A DNA stretch of 64,000 bases. It comes from DATARH01 sp036489765 (GTDB lineage: Bacteria; Pseudomonadota; Alphaproteobacteria; ATCC43930; CGMCC-115725). The notes under the pieces are model-generated. The model searched no databases and was not told the origin of the DNA. It worked only from the letters and a program-made list of their open reading frames with translations. The stretch lies in assembly GCA_036489765.1 (NCBI GenBank), contig DASXFE010000133.1, positions 9,750 to 73,749 of the forward strand, read 5' to 3'. Shown here one piece after another: positions 33,650-42,690 of this stretch. The translations under genes were made by a program, and so were the position numbers. Within the stretch, counting starts at the first letter, position 1, and each line of letters begins with the position of its first letter.

Positions 33650-34432
33650 CTAAACCACCGGCGACCGGCCGCCGTCGACGTTGATGGCGCAGCCGGTGAC
33701 GTAGCCGGCGGCGTCGGAGGCGAGGAAGGTCGCGACGTTGGCAAATTCCTCGGCCTTGCCCATGCGGCCCATCGGGACCGCTTTGCCGGCATCGGCGACG
33801 TATTGCTCGAAGCTGACATTGGGCCGTTCGCGGTCGAACCGGCGCTTGATCTGGTCGCTGACGATCACGCCGACATGCAGCGAGTTGACCAGCACGTTGT
33901 GCGGCGCGCCTTCCATCGACATCGCCTTGGTCAATGCCATCTGCGCGGCGCGGCTCACCGAGGTCGGGGCGCTGTCGGCGCCGGGGGCCTTCGCGCCGAT
34001 ATTGAGGACGCTGATGATGCGGCCCCATTTCCGCGACTTCATCTGCGGCATCAGGATGCGGCAGAAGCGGACCTGCGCGAACAGCTTGAGGTCGAGGTCG
34101 GCCTGCCACTGCTCGTCGGTGATCGTCTCCGACGGGCCCCGGGTTGACTGTCCGGCGTTGTTGACAAAGATGTCGACCTTGCCGAATTCCTTGTTGCACT
34201 GGTCGATGGCGGCTTCGATCGGCGCCTTCTTCGACACGTCGCACGAGATCGCCAGTACCTTGCCCTTGGCTTCTTTCTGAATGAGGGCTTTGGCGTCGTT
34301 GAGCGCGCCCTGGTCGCGCGCGAGGATCGCGACATCGGCGCCGGATCGGGCGAATTCCTGGGCGATCGCAAGGCCGAGCCCCTTGCTGCCGCCGGTAACG
34401 ATCGCGCTGCGGCCTGCGAGACTGACTTCCAT
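33650..34432 (-). CDS. SDR-family protein lacking the catalytic YxxxK motif
   Basis: This 260-residue Rossmann protein has an intact cofactor motif (V-T-G-G-S-K-G-L-G near residue 12) and N-N-A-G near residue 92. At the position of the catalytic Y-x-x-x-K it reads T-S-V-S-R within A-P-T-S-V-S-R-A-A near residue 160, so Tyr and Lys are replaced by Thr and Arg. The rest of the fold, including the C-terminal D-G-G-R-S-P, is standard. It may be an atypical reductase or a catalytically weak homologue. It is convergent with the amidohydrolase. Confidence 0.82.
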   Translation of the reverse strand: MEVSLAGRSAIVTGGSKGLGLAIAQEFARSGADVAILARDQGALNDAKALIQKEAKGKVLAISCDVSKKAPIEAAIDQCNKEFGKVDIFVNNAGQSTRGPSETITDEQWQADLDLKLFAQVRFCRILMPQMKSRKWGRIISVLNIGAKAPGADSAPTSVSRAAQMALTKAMSMEGAPHNVLVNSLHVGVIVSDQIKRRFDRERPNVSFEQYVADAGKAVPMGRMGKAEEFANVATFLASDAAGYVTGCAINVDGGRSPVV

Positions 34433-34510
34433 GGGTTTCCTCCTGTTGGGGTAGGTGCGTTGAACGACAGCGTGGGCGTTGGGGCCGCCCGGCTCAATCC
34501 AATATTATCA

Positions 34511-34556
34511 CGAGGTCATTCCGGGGCGGCCGAAGGACGAACCCGGAATGACCTCG
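34511..34556. repeat. GAGGTCATTCCGGG...CCCGGAATGACCTC palindrome
   Basis: A perfect 14-bp inverted repeat with a short loop lies upstream of the SDR gene and downstream of the aldo/keto reductase, both on the minus strand. Confidence 0.65.
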
Positions 34557-34574
34557 GAACGGGGGCGGTTTCGA

Positions 34575-35507
34575 TCACTGTGCCGTCAGCCGGTCGATTT
34601 CGTCCATGTCTTCCGCCGAGGGGACGAACTCGGCGGCGCGGACATTGGCGGCGATCTGGTCGGGCGAGGTCGCGCCGGCGATGACGCTGGAGACGCCGGG
34701 GCGCGCGAGGAGCCAGCCGAAGGCGAGTTCCAGCATGGTGCAGCCGCGCCGCTCGCAGAACTCGCCAAGCGCCTCGACCTTTTCCCAATTGGCATCGGTC
34801 AATGTGCGCTCCGACATGCGTGACGGCGTGCTGAGCCGCGTCCCTGCGGGCATCGGATGGTTGCGGCGGTATTTGCCGGTGAGGAGCCCGTTGAAAAGCG
34901 GCGAGAACGGGATGAGGCCCAACCCGTATTGCGCGACGACCGGGGCCAGCGCCGCATCGAGTTCGCGCTCCAACAGATTGTAGCGTTCCTGGCAGCAGAC
35001 ATAGCTGGCGAGGTTCAGATGCTTCGAGGTCCATTGCGCCTCGACGACCTGCCAGGCGAGCAGGGTCGAGCAGCCGATGTAGCGAATCTTGCCCTGATGC
35101 ACGAGGTCGTCGAGCGCGCGCAGCGTCTCCTCGATCGGCGTCCGCGCATCCTCGATGTGCTGCTGGTAGAGGTCGATATAGTCGGTGCCGAGCCGGCGCA
35201 GGCTGTCCTCGACCGCGCGCATGATATAGCGCCGCGACGCCCCCTCGCCCACCGCCATCGGCCGCGCGAATTTCGTTGCCAGCACGATCTCGTGCCGCCG
35301 CCCGGCGAGCGCACGGCCGACATATTCCTCCGACGCGCCCTCGACCCCGTAGGTGTCCGACGTGTCGTAAAAGGTGATGCCGAGGTCGAGCGCCCGGTGT
35401 ACGGCCGCGCGCGTCGCCGCCTCGTCGCTGCGCCCGCCGAAATTGTTGCAGCCGAGCCCGACCGCCGAAACGATGAGGCCCGATCGGCCGAGATTGCGGT
35501 ATTCCAA
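34575..35507 (-). CDS. Aldo/keto reductase
   Basis: This 310-residue (beta/alpha)8-barrel NADPH oxidoreductase shows catalytic Asp/Tyr in Y-D-T-S-D-T-Y-G near residue 50, Lys in L-A-T-K-F-A near residue 80 and the His in Y-Q-Q-H near residue 120. The NADPH pocket G-A-T-S-P-D-Q near residue 280 is conserved. The start is TTG at 35507, preceded by AAGGGGGGA, and yields the family opening E-Y-R-N-L-G-R-S-G. It resembles the YajO/IolS branch, and the natural carbonyl substrate is unknown. Confidence 0.86.
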   Translation of the reverse strand: MEYRNLGRSGLIVSAVGLGCNNFGGRSDEAATRAAVHRALDLGITFYDTSDTYGVEGASEEYVGRALAGRRHEIVLATKFARPMAVGEGASRRYIMRAVEDSLRRLGTDYIDLYQQHIEDARTPIEETLRALDDLVHQGKIRYIGCSTLLAWQVVEAQWTSKHLNLASYVCCQERYNLLERELDAALAPVVAQYGLGLIPFSPLFNGLLTGKYRRNHPMPAGTRLSTPSRMSERTLTDANWEKVEALGEFCERRGCTMLELAFGWLLARPGVSSVIAGATSPDQIAANVRAAEFVPSAEDMDEIDRLTAQ

Positions 35508-35614
35508 GCTGTCCCCCCTTCCGCGCCGTCGCTGGCAAGCGTCGCCGAAATTGAGGGATGCAATCAACCCGACTGTGCGAGAGAATCGGGAAAAGCCCTC
35601 CGAGAGGAACGGAA

Positions 35615-36658
35615 ATGTCAAACGGCGCCCGGATCGACCTGCGCTCCGACACCGTCACCCGCCCGGCGCCCGAGATGCGGGCTGCGATGGCGGCGGCGCC
35701 GGTCGGCGACGACCAGTACGGCGAGGACCCGTCGGTCAACCTCCTGCAGGAGCGGATCGCTGCACTTTTGGGAAAAGAGGTCGCCCTCTTTGTCCCCAGC
35801 GGCACGATGTCGAACCAGATCGCGATCAAGCTCCTCGCCCGTCCTGGCGAGGAAATCGTCGTCGGCACCGAAGCTCACATGATGTGGAACGAGGCCGGCG
35901 CCGCCGCGGCCAATTCCGGGGTGCAGTTCGCGGTCGCCGGCACCGGCGGGACCTTCACCGCCGACGAGTTCCGCGCCGCGGTCAAGCCGCGCAGCCATAT
36001 CGTGCTGCCGCCGACCGCAATGGTCGCGATCGAGAACACCCACAATTTCGGCGGCGGCATCGTCTGGAAGCGGTCCGATGTCGCCGAAATCTGCTCTGCC
36101 GCGCGCGAAGCCGGGATCGGCTCCTATCTCGACGGCGCCCGCCTCTTCAACGCCGCGGCCGCGAGCGGCCGGAGCCTCGCCGAGATCGCGGCGCCCTTCG
36201 ATCTCGCTTCGGTCGCTCTCTCGAAAGGCCTCGGCTGCCCGGTCGGCAGCTTGATCGCCGGCTCGAAGGCGGCAATGAAGGACGCCGTCACCGCAAGACG
36301 CCGCTTTGGCGGCGCGATGCGCCAGTCGGGCATCCTCGCCGCCGCCGGGCTCTACGCGCTCGACCGCAATGTCGACCGCCTCGCCACCGACCACGCAAAT
36401 GCGCGCACGATCGGCGAGACCATTGCCGAAATTCCCGGCGTGATCCTCGACCTCGCCACGGTCCAGACCAACATCGTGATCTTCCGCCTCGCGCCCGAGA
36501 TGCCCGACGCCCCGACAATCGTCGCCGCCGCAGCGGCAAAGGGCGTGCTGATCTCCGCCCTCGCCCCTCGCACGGTGCGTGCCGTCACCCACCTCGACGT
36601 CAGCCGCGACGACTGCCGGCAGGCGGCGCAGATGCTGGCGGAGATGTTGCGCCGGTAA
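35615..36658 (+). CDS. ltaE: Low-specificity threonine aldolase
   Basis: This 347-residue PLP-dependent fold-type I lyase has the opening I-D-L-R-S-D-T-V-T-R-P-A near residue 6. The E-x-T-H-N motif appears as E-N-T-H-N-F-G-G near residue 132, Y-L-D-G-A-R-L-F-N near residue 170 and the PLP lysine in L-S-K-G-L-G-C-P near residue 205. It cleaves L-threonine or L-allo-threonine to glycine and acetaldehyde. The ATG at 35615 follows GAGAGGAACGG and is preferred over an upstream in-frame ATG at 35558. Confidence 0.92.
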   Translation: MSNGARIDLRSDTVTRPAPEMRAAMAAAPVGDDQYGEDPSVNLLQERIAALLGKEVALFVPSGTMSNQIAIKLLARPGEEIVVGTEAHMMWNEAGAAAANSGVQFAVAGTGGTFTADEFRAAVKPRSHIVLPPTAMVAIENTHNFGGGIVWKRSDVAEICSAAREAGIGSYLDGARLFNAAAASGRSLAEIAAPFDLASVALSKGLGCPVGSLIAGSKAAMKDAVTARRRFGGAMRQSGILAAAGLYALDRNVDRLATDHANARTIGETIAEIPGVILDLATVQTNIVIFRLAPEMPDAPTIVAAAAAKGVLISALAPRTVRAVTHLDVSRDDCRQAAQMLAEMLRR

Positions 36659-36669
36659 CTGCCGGCGCC

Positions 36670-37332
36670 CTACCCGTTCGGGATCGCCTTCACCAGCCCG
36701 GCGTACGGCTTCGTCCCTTTTGCGCTGGTCAGCACCACGTCGGGCCGCGCGCGCATCGGGCGGTGGGCCCGGGTCATGATCGCGTGCGGGCGTTGGGGCG
36801 TCGGCTGCGCGGTCGGCAGGCCGATCGTCGCCCCGCTGCCGCCCACCGGTGCGCAATTGCCGGATGTGTGGCGCACGACCTGCGGCGGGCCATTGCCGGT
36901 CGCGGTGACCTGGACGCTCTGCTCGCACATCCCGCCCGGCGACGCCGTCGACACAAAGGTATAGCTCTGGCTGCCGGCCGGCATGCTGGCGAGGTTGGCC
37001 TGCGTAAGGAGATTGGGGTTGTTCGCGAGCGCGGCGGTCTGGCGAAACAACGCGGTGGCCTGGCGATCCATCTCGGCCGAGATGCGGTCCATCCGGGCGA
37101 AAAGGGAATCGGGGCCAAACAGAGTCGGCGTCGCCGCCAAAGCCGCCGGTCCGGTCGACACCGAGACTTGCGGCGGGGTGTTGCCGGTATACTCGATCTG
37201 CTCGATCCCGCCGCCAGGCAGGCGGACGGTCATGGTATGAATCTGGGCGCTCTGCGCGTGAGCCCAGCCGGAGAAACCGGCGAGGGCCACCGCGGCGATC
37301 CCGGCAAGCAGGGAAACACGAAGAGTTCGCAT
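36670..37332 (-). CDS. Secreted hypothetical protein (220 aa)
   Basis: A Sec signal peptide (basic start, Leu/Ala-rich core, A-H-A-Q cleavage near residue 26) leads a Ser/Thr/Ala-rich mature protein. It contains V-R-L-P-G-G-G-I-E near residue 36 and Y-T-G-N-T-P-P-Q-V, a helical middle segment (F-A-R-M-D-R-I-S-A-E-M-D) and two cysteines near residues 135 and 158. The C terminus is basic and probably disordered. The family is unknown and the location is probably periplasmic. The ATG at 37332 is selected by the signal peptide. Confidence 0.65.
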   Translation of the reverse strand: MRTLRVSLLAGIAAVALAGFSGWAHAQSAQIHTMTVRLPGGGIEQIEYTGNTPPQVSVSTGPAALAATPTLFGPDSLFARMDRISAEMDRQATALFRQTAALANNPNLLTQANLASMPAGSQSYTFVSTASPGGMCEQSVQVTATGNGPPQVVRHTSGNCAPVGGSGATIGLPTAQPTPQRPHAIMTRAHRPMRARPDVVLTSAKGTKPYAGLVKAIPNG

Positions 37333-37459
37333 CGTCCGCTCCGCTGACGGTATGGCCAGACCGCCGCTATACGCCTCGAATTTTTGCTCCACCATATCGC
37401 GCAAAGTCGCATCCCGTTGATTTCACTAAGGATGGAGTTGCGAAACCGCCGCGCTCCTT

Positions 37460-39130
37460 TTACGGCGTCCGCAGCCAATCCGGCTCGAAGGTGGGGCGGC
37501 CGCAGTGGTGGCCTTGCAGGAAATCGACGCCTTCCTCGCGCAGGATCGTAGCGTCGGCGGCGGTTTCGACGCATTCGGCCACGGTGCAGAAGCCGAACCC
37601 GGCAGCGAGCCTGATCAGGTGCCGCAGGAAGATGCGGTTCTCCGGGCTCTCCGCCAGGTTGCGGATAAACCCGCCGTCGATCTTGACCGTATCGACCGGC
37701 AGGTTGTGAAGGTGCCGGAGCGACGTGTGACCCGCCCCAAAATCGTCGAGCGCGACGCGGCAGCCGGCCTGGCGCAGCGCCGAGACAAAGCGCGCCGACT
37801 CCTCGATATCGTAGAGCGCCGCGGTCTCGGTGATCTCGATGACGGTGCGGCGGGCAAGGTCCGGTTGCTGCCGCAGACGCGCGGTCAGTGCCCGGAGCCA
37901 AGGCCGATCCGCCGCGGTCAGGCCGGAAATGTTAAAACCGAGCGCGACGGCCGGATGCGCCGCGAGTTCACCGATCGCGCGGTCGAGGACGTGACGGTCG
38001 ACGAGGCGGATCAGCCCCATCCGCTCGATCGCGGGCACGAATGTGCCGGCGCCCGTCGTCTTCCCGTCTCCATCGCGCAGGTGCAGCAGGCACTCGTAAT
38101 AGTCGACCGCGCCGGTTTCGGCCGAGACCACCGGCTGATAGGCAAAGACCAGGCGGTTTTCGCGCGCGGCCTCTCGCACCGTATCGGCGATCGCCTCGAG
38201 CCGGCGCCAGTCGCGCTCGGCGATGTGGGCGGCATAATGGACGTGGCCGTCACAGCCGCCCTCGCGGGCCTCGCCGAGCGCGGCTTCCGCCCGGGTGATC
38301 ACGTCGTAAGAGGTGGTGCCCTGATCCGGAAACAGCGTGCTGCCGATCGAGACCTTGGCAGCGATCTGCCCCCGCGCGGTCGAGACCGGGCAGGCATCGA
38401 CCCGCGCCAGGATCTTGCCGGCGGTCGCGCCGACATGCTCGGCCGGGCAATGCCGCAGGATCACGCCGAACCGGTCGGGGCCGAGCCGGCCGACCTCGTC
38501 ATTGACGCGGAGGCAGGAATCGAGCCGGCGGCCGATTTCGATCATCACCGTGTCGGTCGCCTCGGCGCCGTAGCGATCGGCGATCGCCGCCAGCCCGTCG
38601 ATCCCAACGACAAGGAACGCCGCCGCGCGCGCGCCGCGCTGAGTGTCGGCGATGATGCGGTCGACCGCTTCACGCAGCCGGCTCGTGTTGAAGTGTCCGC
38701 TCACCTCGTCATAGCTGGCGCGGCGCTCGATCTTGCGGTCGAGTGCGCGGCGGTCGTCGACGGCGCGGATGACGCCGAACATCCGCCGCACCCGCCCCGA
38801 GGGGTCGCGTTCGGCACGGCCACGCTCGTGCAGCCAGGTGAACCCGCCCCCTTGCGTCCGAAGCCGGTACTCGCAATCGAACGGACCAGTGCCGTCGAGA
38901 TGCTGGGCAAGGCTGTCCTGGCGCCCGCCGAGATCGTCGGGATGGATGCGCCCGGCGAGCGCGCGGCCGCTGCCGAGAGCGGCGCCCAACGTCTCTCCCG
39001 CCGCCTCCAGCCGACCCGACCAGTCGATCCGGTCGTCGTCGAGGTCCCAGACATAGGCGGCGTCTCCCGCCGCCTCCAAAGCTTCCGTCACCGAATTCGC
39101 CGGCAATGCCTCCCGCGCCAAACCCCGCAT
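37460..39130 (-). CDS. PAS-GGDEF-EAL protein with degenerate GGDEF, probable c-di-GMP phosphodiesterase
   Basis: The 556 residues comprise a PAS domain (about 15-125, with R-I-H-P-D-D), a GGDEF-like domain (about 135-290) and an EAL domain (about 300-550). The signature GGDEF is replaced by L-G-P-D-R-F near residue 218, so cyclase activity is doubtful. The EAL half retains the Glu (Y-E-C-L-L), Asn (F-N-I-S), Glu (I-T-E-T), the D-D-F-G motif, Lys (V-K-I-D-G), Glu (A-E-C-V-E) and L-Q-G-H-H-C-G. It is therefore a likely diguanylate phosphodiesterase with PAS input. There is no transmembrane segment. The gene is monocistronic. Confidence 0.9.
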   Translation of the reverse strand: MRGLAREALPANSVTEALEAAGDAAYVWDLDDDRIDWSGRLEAAGETLGAALGSGRALAGRIHPDDLGGRQDSLAQHLDGTGPFDCEYRLRTQGGGFTWLHERGRAERDPSGRVRRMFGVIRAVDDRRALDRKIERRASYDEVSGHFNTSRLREAVDRIIADTQRGARAAAFLVVGIDGLAAIADRYGAEATDTVMIEIGRRLDSCLRVNDEVGRLGPDRFGVILRHCPAEHVGATAGKILARVDACPVSTARGQIAAKVSIGSTLFPDQGTTSYDVITRAEAALGEAREGGCDGHVHYAAHIAERDWRRLEAIADTVREAARENRLVFAYQPVVSAETGAVDYYECLLHLRDGDGKTTGAGTFVPAIERMGLIRLVDRHVLDRAIGELAAHPAVALGFNISGLTAADRPWLRALTARLRQQPDLARRTVIEITETAALYDIEESARFVSALRQAGCRVALDDFGAGHTSLRHLHNLPVDTVKIDGGFIRNLAESPENRIFLRHLIRLAAGFGFCTVAECVETAADATILREEGVDFLQGHHCGRPTFEPDWLRTP

Positions 39131-39229
39131 CTGCCTACCGATCCCGTTTCTCGATCTCCGACGGAAATCATTACCGCAGGAGCCGTTGCGCTTCGGTTAA
39201 GCGGGGCGGTTTACGAAAGGTGAAAGAGG

Positions 39230-40033
39230 TCAGGAGTTAGGCGTGTGCGCCGTCAGGAACGGGAGGACAGCCTGGTTGAACTCGCGAGCGCGGACCTGGG
39301 TAAAGGAGTGGCCGCCGTTGGGGAACAGCTTGACCTCGGCGCCCGGGATGCGCCTCGCCAGCTCCTCGGAAAAATAGGCCGGGGTGATCAGATCGTCCTC
39401 GGCGCCGATGACGAGCGTCGGCGTCTTGATCTTGTTGAGCTGCTCGGTGCGGTCGAAGGCGAGGATCGCGTCGATCCGGCTCGCCGCAATCTCGGTCGGC
39501 GGGAACACCGCCAGCGTCTGCGCCTCGGCCTGACGCAGCTTTTCGTTGTTCTTCGCGACATAGGCGCCGGGATAGAGGAACAGCGAGTTCGCCGCGACAT
39601 AAGCGCTGGGGCCGAGCCGCAGCAGAATGTCCTTCCGCAACCCGTAGAGGCGACGGAAATAGGCGTCGGGCTTGGTCCACGACGCCGACAGCACGATGCT
39701 GGCGACCCGGTTCGGGTGGTCGAGGGCGAGGGTCTGCGCGATCGCACCGCCGGTCGAGTGGCCGACGATATGCGCGCGCTTGATCTCCAGCGCGTCCATC
39801 AACCCAATCACGTCGCCGGCCATGCGGTCGACCGTATAGCCGCTGCGGGTCAGGTCGCTTTGCCCGATGCCGCGATGGTCGTGGGTGACGACGTCGAACT
39901 TCCGGGCAAAGGTGGCGGTCTGATCCTTCCAAAAGGACGCAACTCCGCTCAACCCGGAGATGAACATGACCGGGAAACCGTCGCCATGTCGCTCGTAGTA
40001 GATCGAGCCCTCGCCGACCTGAATGCGCGCCAT
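39230..40033 (-). CDS. Alpha/beta-fold hydrolase (RutD/haloperoxidase-like)
   Basis: This 267-residue hydrolase has the nucleophile G-H-S-T-G-G near residue 92, the acid in G-A-E-D-D near residue 213 and His in N-G-G-H-S-F near residue 243. The G-L-S-G-V-A-S-F-W oxyanion region is near residue 29. The short form resembles 3-oxoadipate enol-lactonase, RutD and related enzymes, and a role in aromatic or pyrimidine catabolism is possible but unproven. It diverges from the XRE regulator 201 bp away. Confidence 0.82.
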   Translation of the reverse strand: MARIQVGEGSIYYERHGDGFPVMFISGLSGVASFWKDQTATFARKFDVVTHDHRGIGQSDLTRSGYTVDRMAGDVIGLMDALEIKRAHIVGHSTGGAIAQTLALDHPNRVASIVLSASWTKPDAYFRRLYGLRKDILLRLGPSAYVAANSLFLYPGAYVAKNNEKLRQAEAQTLAVFPPTEIAASRIDAILAFDRTEQLNKIKTPTLVIGAEDDLITPAYFSEELARRIPGAEVKLFPNGGHSFTQVRAREFNQAVLPFLTAHTPNS

Positions 40034-40234
40034 CGATTTCCCGAATGAATGGACATGCGTCGGTATCATCGCGACCGGGAGCGTGTCAAACGGGAAGAGA
40101 TCGCGCGCGGAGAAACCCGCTATGCGTTAGCGAAAGCACCCTCATCCTGCCTCAAATTTGACACAGGGCGCGACTTCAATCGGCCGCACACCAAGGGGTT
40201 GCGAGGGGTTGCGACCCCAGCGGAGGGGAATGAC
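40034..40234. promoter_or_regulatory. 201-bp divergent promoter region of hydrolase and XRE gene
   Basis: No gene is seen. A short direct repeat GCGAGGGGTTGCGA.CCCC lies just upstream of the XRE start (40200-40217), possibly an autoregulatory site. No clear sigma-70 boxes could be chosen. Confidence 0.25.
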
Positions 40235-40678
40235 ATGAAGGCCGGGGATTCACTACAGACCGCCAATTCGCTGCGCCATCAACCCGTCGACGGCGCGCCG
40301 CGCGGTCCGGGTTCGCGGCGTTCAAGCAGCCGCACGCAAGAGATCGACCGGCATGTCGGCGCGCGCGTCCGCGAGCGTCGGATCATGATGGGTCTGACCC
40401 AGCAACAGCTCGCCGATCTGCTCGGCGTTACCTATCAGCAAGCGCACAAATACGAGCGCGGCATCAACCGCGTCTCAGCCGGGCGGCTCTACGAGGTGTC
40501 GCAGGTGCTGAGCGTTCCGGTCAGCTTCTTCTTCGACGGGCTCCAGGACGAAGACACCCGCCCGGTCAGCGCGCGCGAACGCATGTGCCTCGAGCTCGCC
40601 CGCAATTTCAGCCACATCCCGAACGAACGGCACCAAGAAGCGCTGAGCCAGCTCGCGCGGGTGCTGGCGGCCGAGTAG
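40235..40678 (+). CDS. XRE-family transcriptional regulator
   Basis: This 147-residue protein has a disordered basic N terminus (residues 1-38) and an HTH_3 domain at about residues 40-105, with V-G-A-R-V-R-E-R-R, Q-Q-Q-L-A-D-L-L-G-V-T-Y-Q-Q near residue 63 and K-Y-E-R-G-I-N-R-V near residue 78. It ends in a helical tail of about 45 residues. The 44109-44552 gene encodes a protein of the same length and HTH sequence type. Such regulators in Alphaproteobacteria include PraR-like proteins that control surface polysaccharide or quorum genes. The ATG at 40235 follows GGAGGGG. It abuts the convergent lipid-kinase gene with no spacer. Confidence 0.86.
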   Translation: MKAGDSLQTANSLRHQPVDGAPRGPGSRRSSSRTQEIDRHVGARVRERRIMMGLTQQQLADLLGVTYQQAHKYERGINRVSAGRLYEVSQVLSVPVSFFFDGLQDEDTRPVSARERMCLELARNFSHIPNERHQEALSQLARVLAAE

Positions 40679-41554
40679 TCAGGCCCCGATCAGCGGGATC
40701 GGCCGCTCGGCAACCGAGAGCGTAACCGGCAGGCCCGCGGCGATGTCGCCGTCGGCCTGTACCGGCGCGCCGGCTTCTTCACCGGCGATTGCAATCTCGC
40801 GTGCGGTGTGGATCGTGACGCCGCGGGCATGCGGCAGCCGCCCGGCCAGCATCGCGAGGTAGTGCCGCAGCACATCGCCGCATCCGCGTTGTTGCAGAAG
40901 CACCAGATGCAGCACCGGCTCATCCAGCCGGGCTTCCGGCGCGATCACGAACCGTCCGGCATAAAGCGGGCCGGTCGTTGCGATGATTCCGGCAACACGA
41001 TGCTCGGCCCCGTCGGCGGCCACGGTCAGCCACCGCCCGCGATAGCGCACTAGGCAAGTAAGGGCCGCCCAGACGAAGGCGAGTTTGCCGCCATGCCGCT
41101 TGAGCCTGCCATCCACGGCGGCGACGACATCGGCGTCGAACCCGACCCCCGCCGAGGTCAGGAACAGCCGCCCGTCGATCCGTCCGGGCCAGATCGGCGT
41201 TGCCGGCGCCTCGGCGATGAAGCGCGCAAGCGCAGCGGCGTCGCGGGGCAGGCCGATCTCGGCGGCCAGCACATTCGCGGTGCCGAGCGGCAGGATCGCG
41301 ATCGGCCTCGGGGCGTCGCCGACACCGTTGACGACCGCCGCGATCGTGCCGTCGCCCCCGGCCGCGACGATAACGTCGAATTCAGACCCGGCGCTCCGCG
41401 CGAGGGCCTCGGCATCGCCGGCGCGGGGCGCCTCGCGGATCTCGACCGCGCATCCGCGACCGCGCAATGCCGCGACAACGCGGCCAAGATGGCGCCGCTG
41501 CCCCGCCGCCCTTCCTGCATCCGGGTTGACGATGATCAGGACGCGGCGCGGCAT
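40679..41554 (-). CDS. Diacylglycerol/lipid kinase-family protein
   Basis: This 291-residue protein has the DAGK catalytic domain signature: N-P-D-A-G-R near residue 10, A-A-G-G-D-G-T near residue 64 and L-P-L-G-T-A-N-V-L near residue 88. The C-terminal DAGK-like beta domain has G-V-G-F-D-A-D near residue 136. It probably phosphorylates diacylglycerol or a related lipid with ATP. Its stop codon is directly adjacent to the stop of the XRE gene, so the two are convergent without a terminator gap. Confidence 0.88.
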   Translation of the reverse strand: MPRRVLIIVNPDAGRAAGQRRHLGRVVAALRGRGCAVEIREAPRAGDAEALARSAGSEFDVIVAAGGDGTIAAVVNGVGDAPRPIAILPLGTANVLAAEIGLPRDAAALARFIAEAPATPIWPGRIDGRLFLTSAGVGFDADVVAAVDGRLKRHGGKLAFVWAALTCLVRYRGRWLTVAADGAEHRVAGIIATTGPLYAGRFVIAPEARLDEPVLHLVLLQQRGCGDVLRHYLAMLAGRLPHARGVTIHTAREIAIAGEEAGAPVQADGDIAAGLPVTLSVAERPIPLIGA

Positions 41555-41654
41555 CGGGGCGAGGTCATGTTCCTGGCGTTCCGGTCATGCGGAACCTTAG
41601 CGCATCTCGGGAGCCGCATCTCGGGGCCGTTTGCGCGGGCTTACGGAGCCCGAT

Positions 41655-42647
41655 ATGCTAGAATACGCCATGCCCATCCTGGTCACCGGCAGCGCCGGCT
41701 TTATCGGGTCCCATGTCGCCCAGTACCTGCTCGGCCGCGGCGAGCAGGTGATCGGGATCGACAACCTCAACGCCTATTACGACGTCGCGTTGAAACGAGC
41801 GCGGCTCGCCAGGCTGGAGCCGCATACCGGATTTTCCTTTGTCCCGGTTGACATAACGGACGCCGAAGGCCTCGCCGCGCTCTTTGCCGGACACCCGGAT
41901 ATCGACGCGATCATCCACCTCGCCGCGCAGGCCGGCGTGCGCTATTCGCTGTCGAACCCGCTCAGCTATGTCGACACCAACATCAAGGGCCAAGTTGTGG
42001 TCCTCGAAGCGGCGCGCGGTCTCAAAGGCCTCAAGAGCCTCGTCTACGCCAGCTCGTCCTCGGTGTATGGCGCGAATGAAAAGCAGCCCTTCAGCACCGC
42101 CGACCGCGCCGACCATCCGGTCTCGCTCTACGCCGCGAGCAAGCGGGCCGCCGAGCTGGTAACCGAGACCTACACCCGCCTTTACGGCCTGCCCGCGACC
42201 GGGCTGCGCTTCTTTACGGTCTACGGGCCATGGGGCCGGCCCGACATGGCCTATTACCTGTTCACCGAGGCGATCCTCGCCGGCCGTCCGATCAGGCTCT
42301 TCAACAACGGCGAGATGCGCCGCGATTTCACCTATGTCGACGACATCCTGCCCGCGATCGCCGCCGCCGCCGGCCCCGCCCGCGCCGAGCCCGGCCAGCA
42401 CCGGCTCTACAACCTCGGCAACAACCGCCCGGAGTCACTGCTCGATTTCATCGCCGCCCTCGAACAGGCGCTCGGCAGGAAAGCGGTCCGCGAAATGGCC
42501 CCGATGCAGCCCGGCGACGTCACCACGACCTATGCCGACATAGAACCCGCCCGCCGCGACCTTGCCTTCGATCCGAAAATCCCGATCGCCGAGGGGCTCA
42601 AGCGGTTCGTGACGTGGTATCGGGAATTTCACGGCACGACGTCGTAG
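41655..42647 (+). CDS. NAD-dependent epimerase, UDP-glucuronate 4-epimerase-like
   Basis: This 330-residue extended SDR has V-T-G-S-A-G-F-I-G-S near residue 10, I-D-N-L-N-A-Y-Y-D near residue 35 (typical of UDP-GlcA epimerases), Y-A-S-S-S-S-V-Y-G near residue 132 and Y-A-A-S-K near residue 162. The R-F-F-T-V-Y-G-P-W-G-R-P-D-M segment near residue 190 is also characteristic. It would supply UDP-galacturonate for capsule or LPS. Starts at 41655 and 41670 are both possible; 41655 has GGAG six bases upstream. Confidence 0.9.
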   Translation: MLEYAMPILVTGSAGFIGSHVAQYLLGRGEQVIGIDNLNAYYDVALKRARLARLEPHTGFSFVPVDITDAEGLAALFAGHPDIDAIIHLAAQAGVRYSLSNPLSYVDTNIKGQVVVLEAARGLKGLKSLVYASSSSVYGANEKQPFSTADRADHPVSLYAASKRAAELVTETYTRLYGLPATGLRFFTVYGPWGRPDMAYYLFTEAILAGRPIRLFNNGEMRRDFTYVDDILPAIAAAAGPARAEPGQHRLYNLGNNRPESLLDFIAALEQALGRKAVREMAPMQPGDVTTTYADIEPARRDLAFDPKIPIAEGLKRFVTWYREFHGTTS

Positions 42648-42678
42648 GATGGGTTTCGCTGCGCTCTACCCATCCTAC
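42644..42678. terminator. GTAGGATGGGT...ACCCATCCTAC hairpin between convergent genes
   Basis: A perfect 11-bp stem separates the convergent epimerase and nucleotide-sugar dehydrogenase genes. The same design (GATGGGT plus TTCGCTGCGCTC loop) occurs widely in Alphaproteobacteria as a dispersed repeat and probably also terminates both transcripts. Confidence 0.65.
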
Positions 42679-42690
42679 GAGCTGTGCGCT

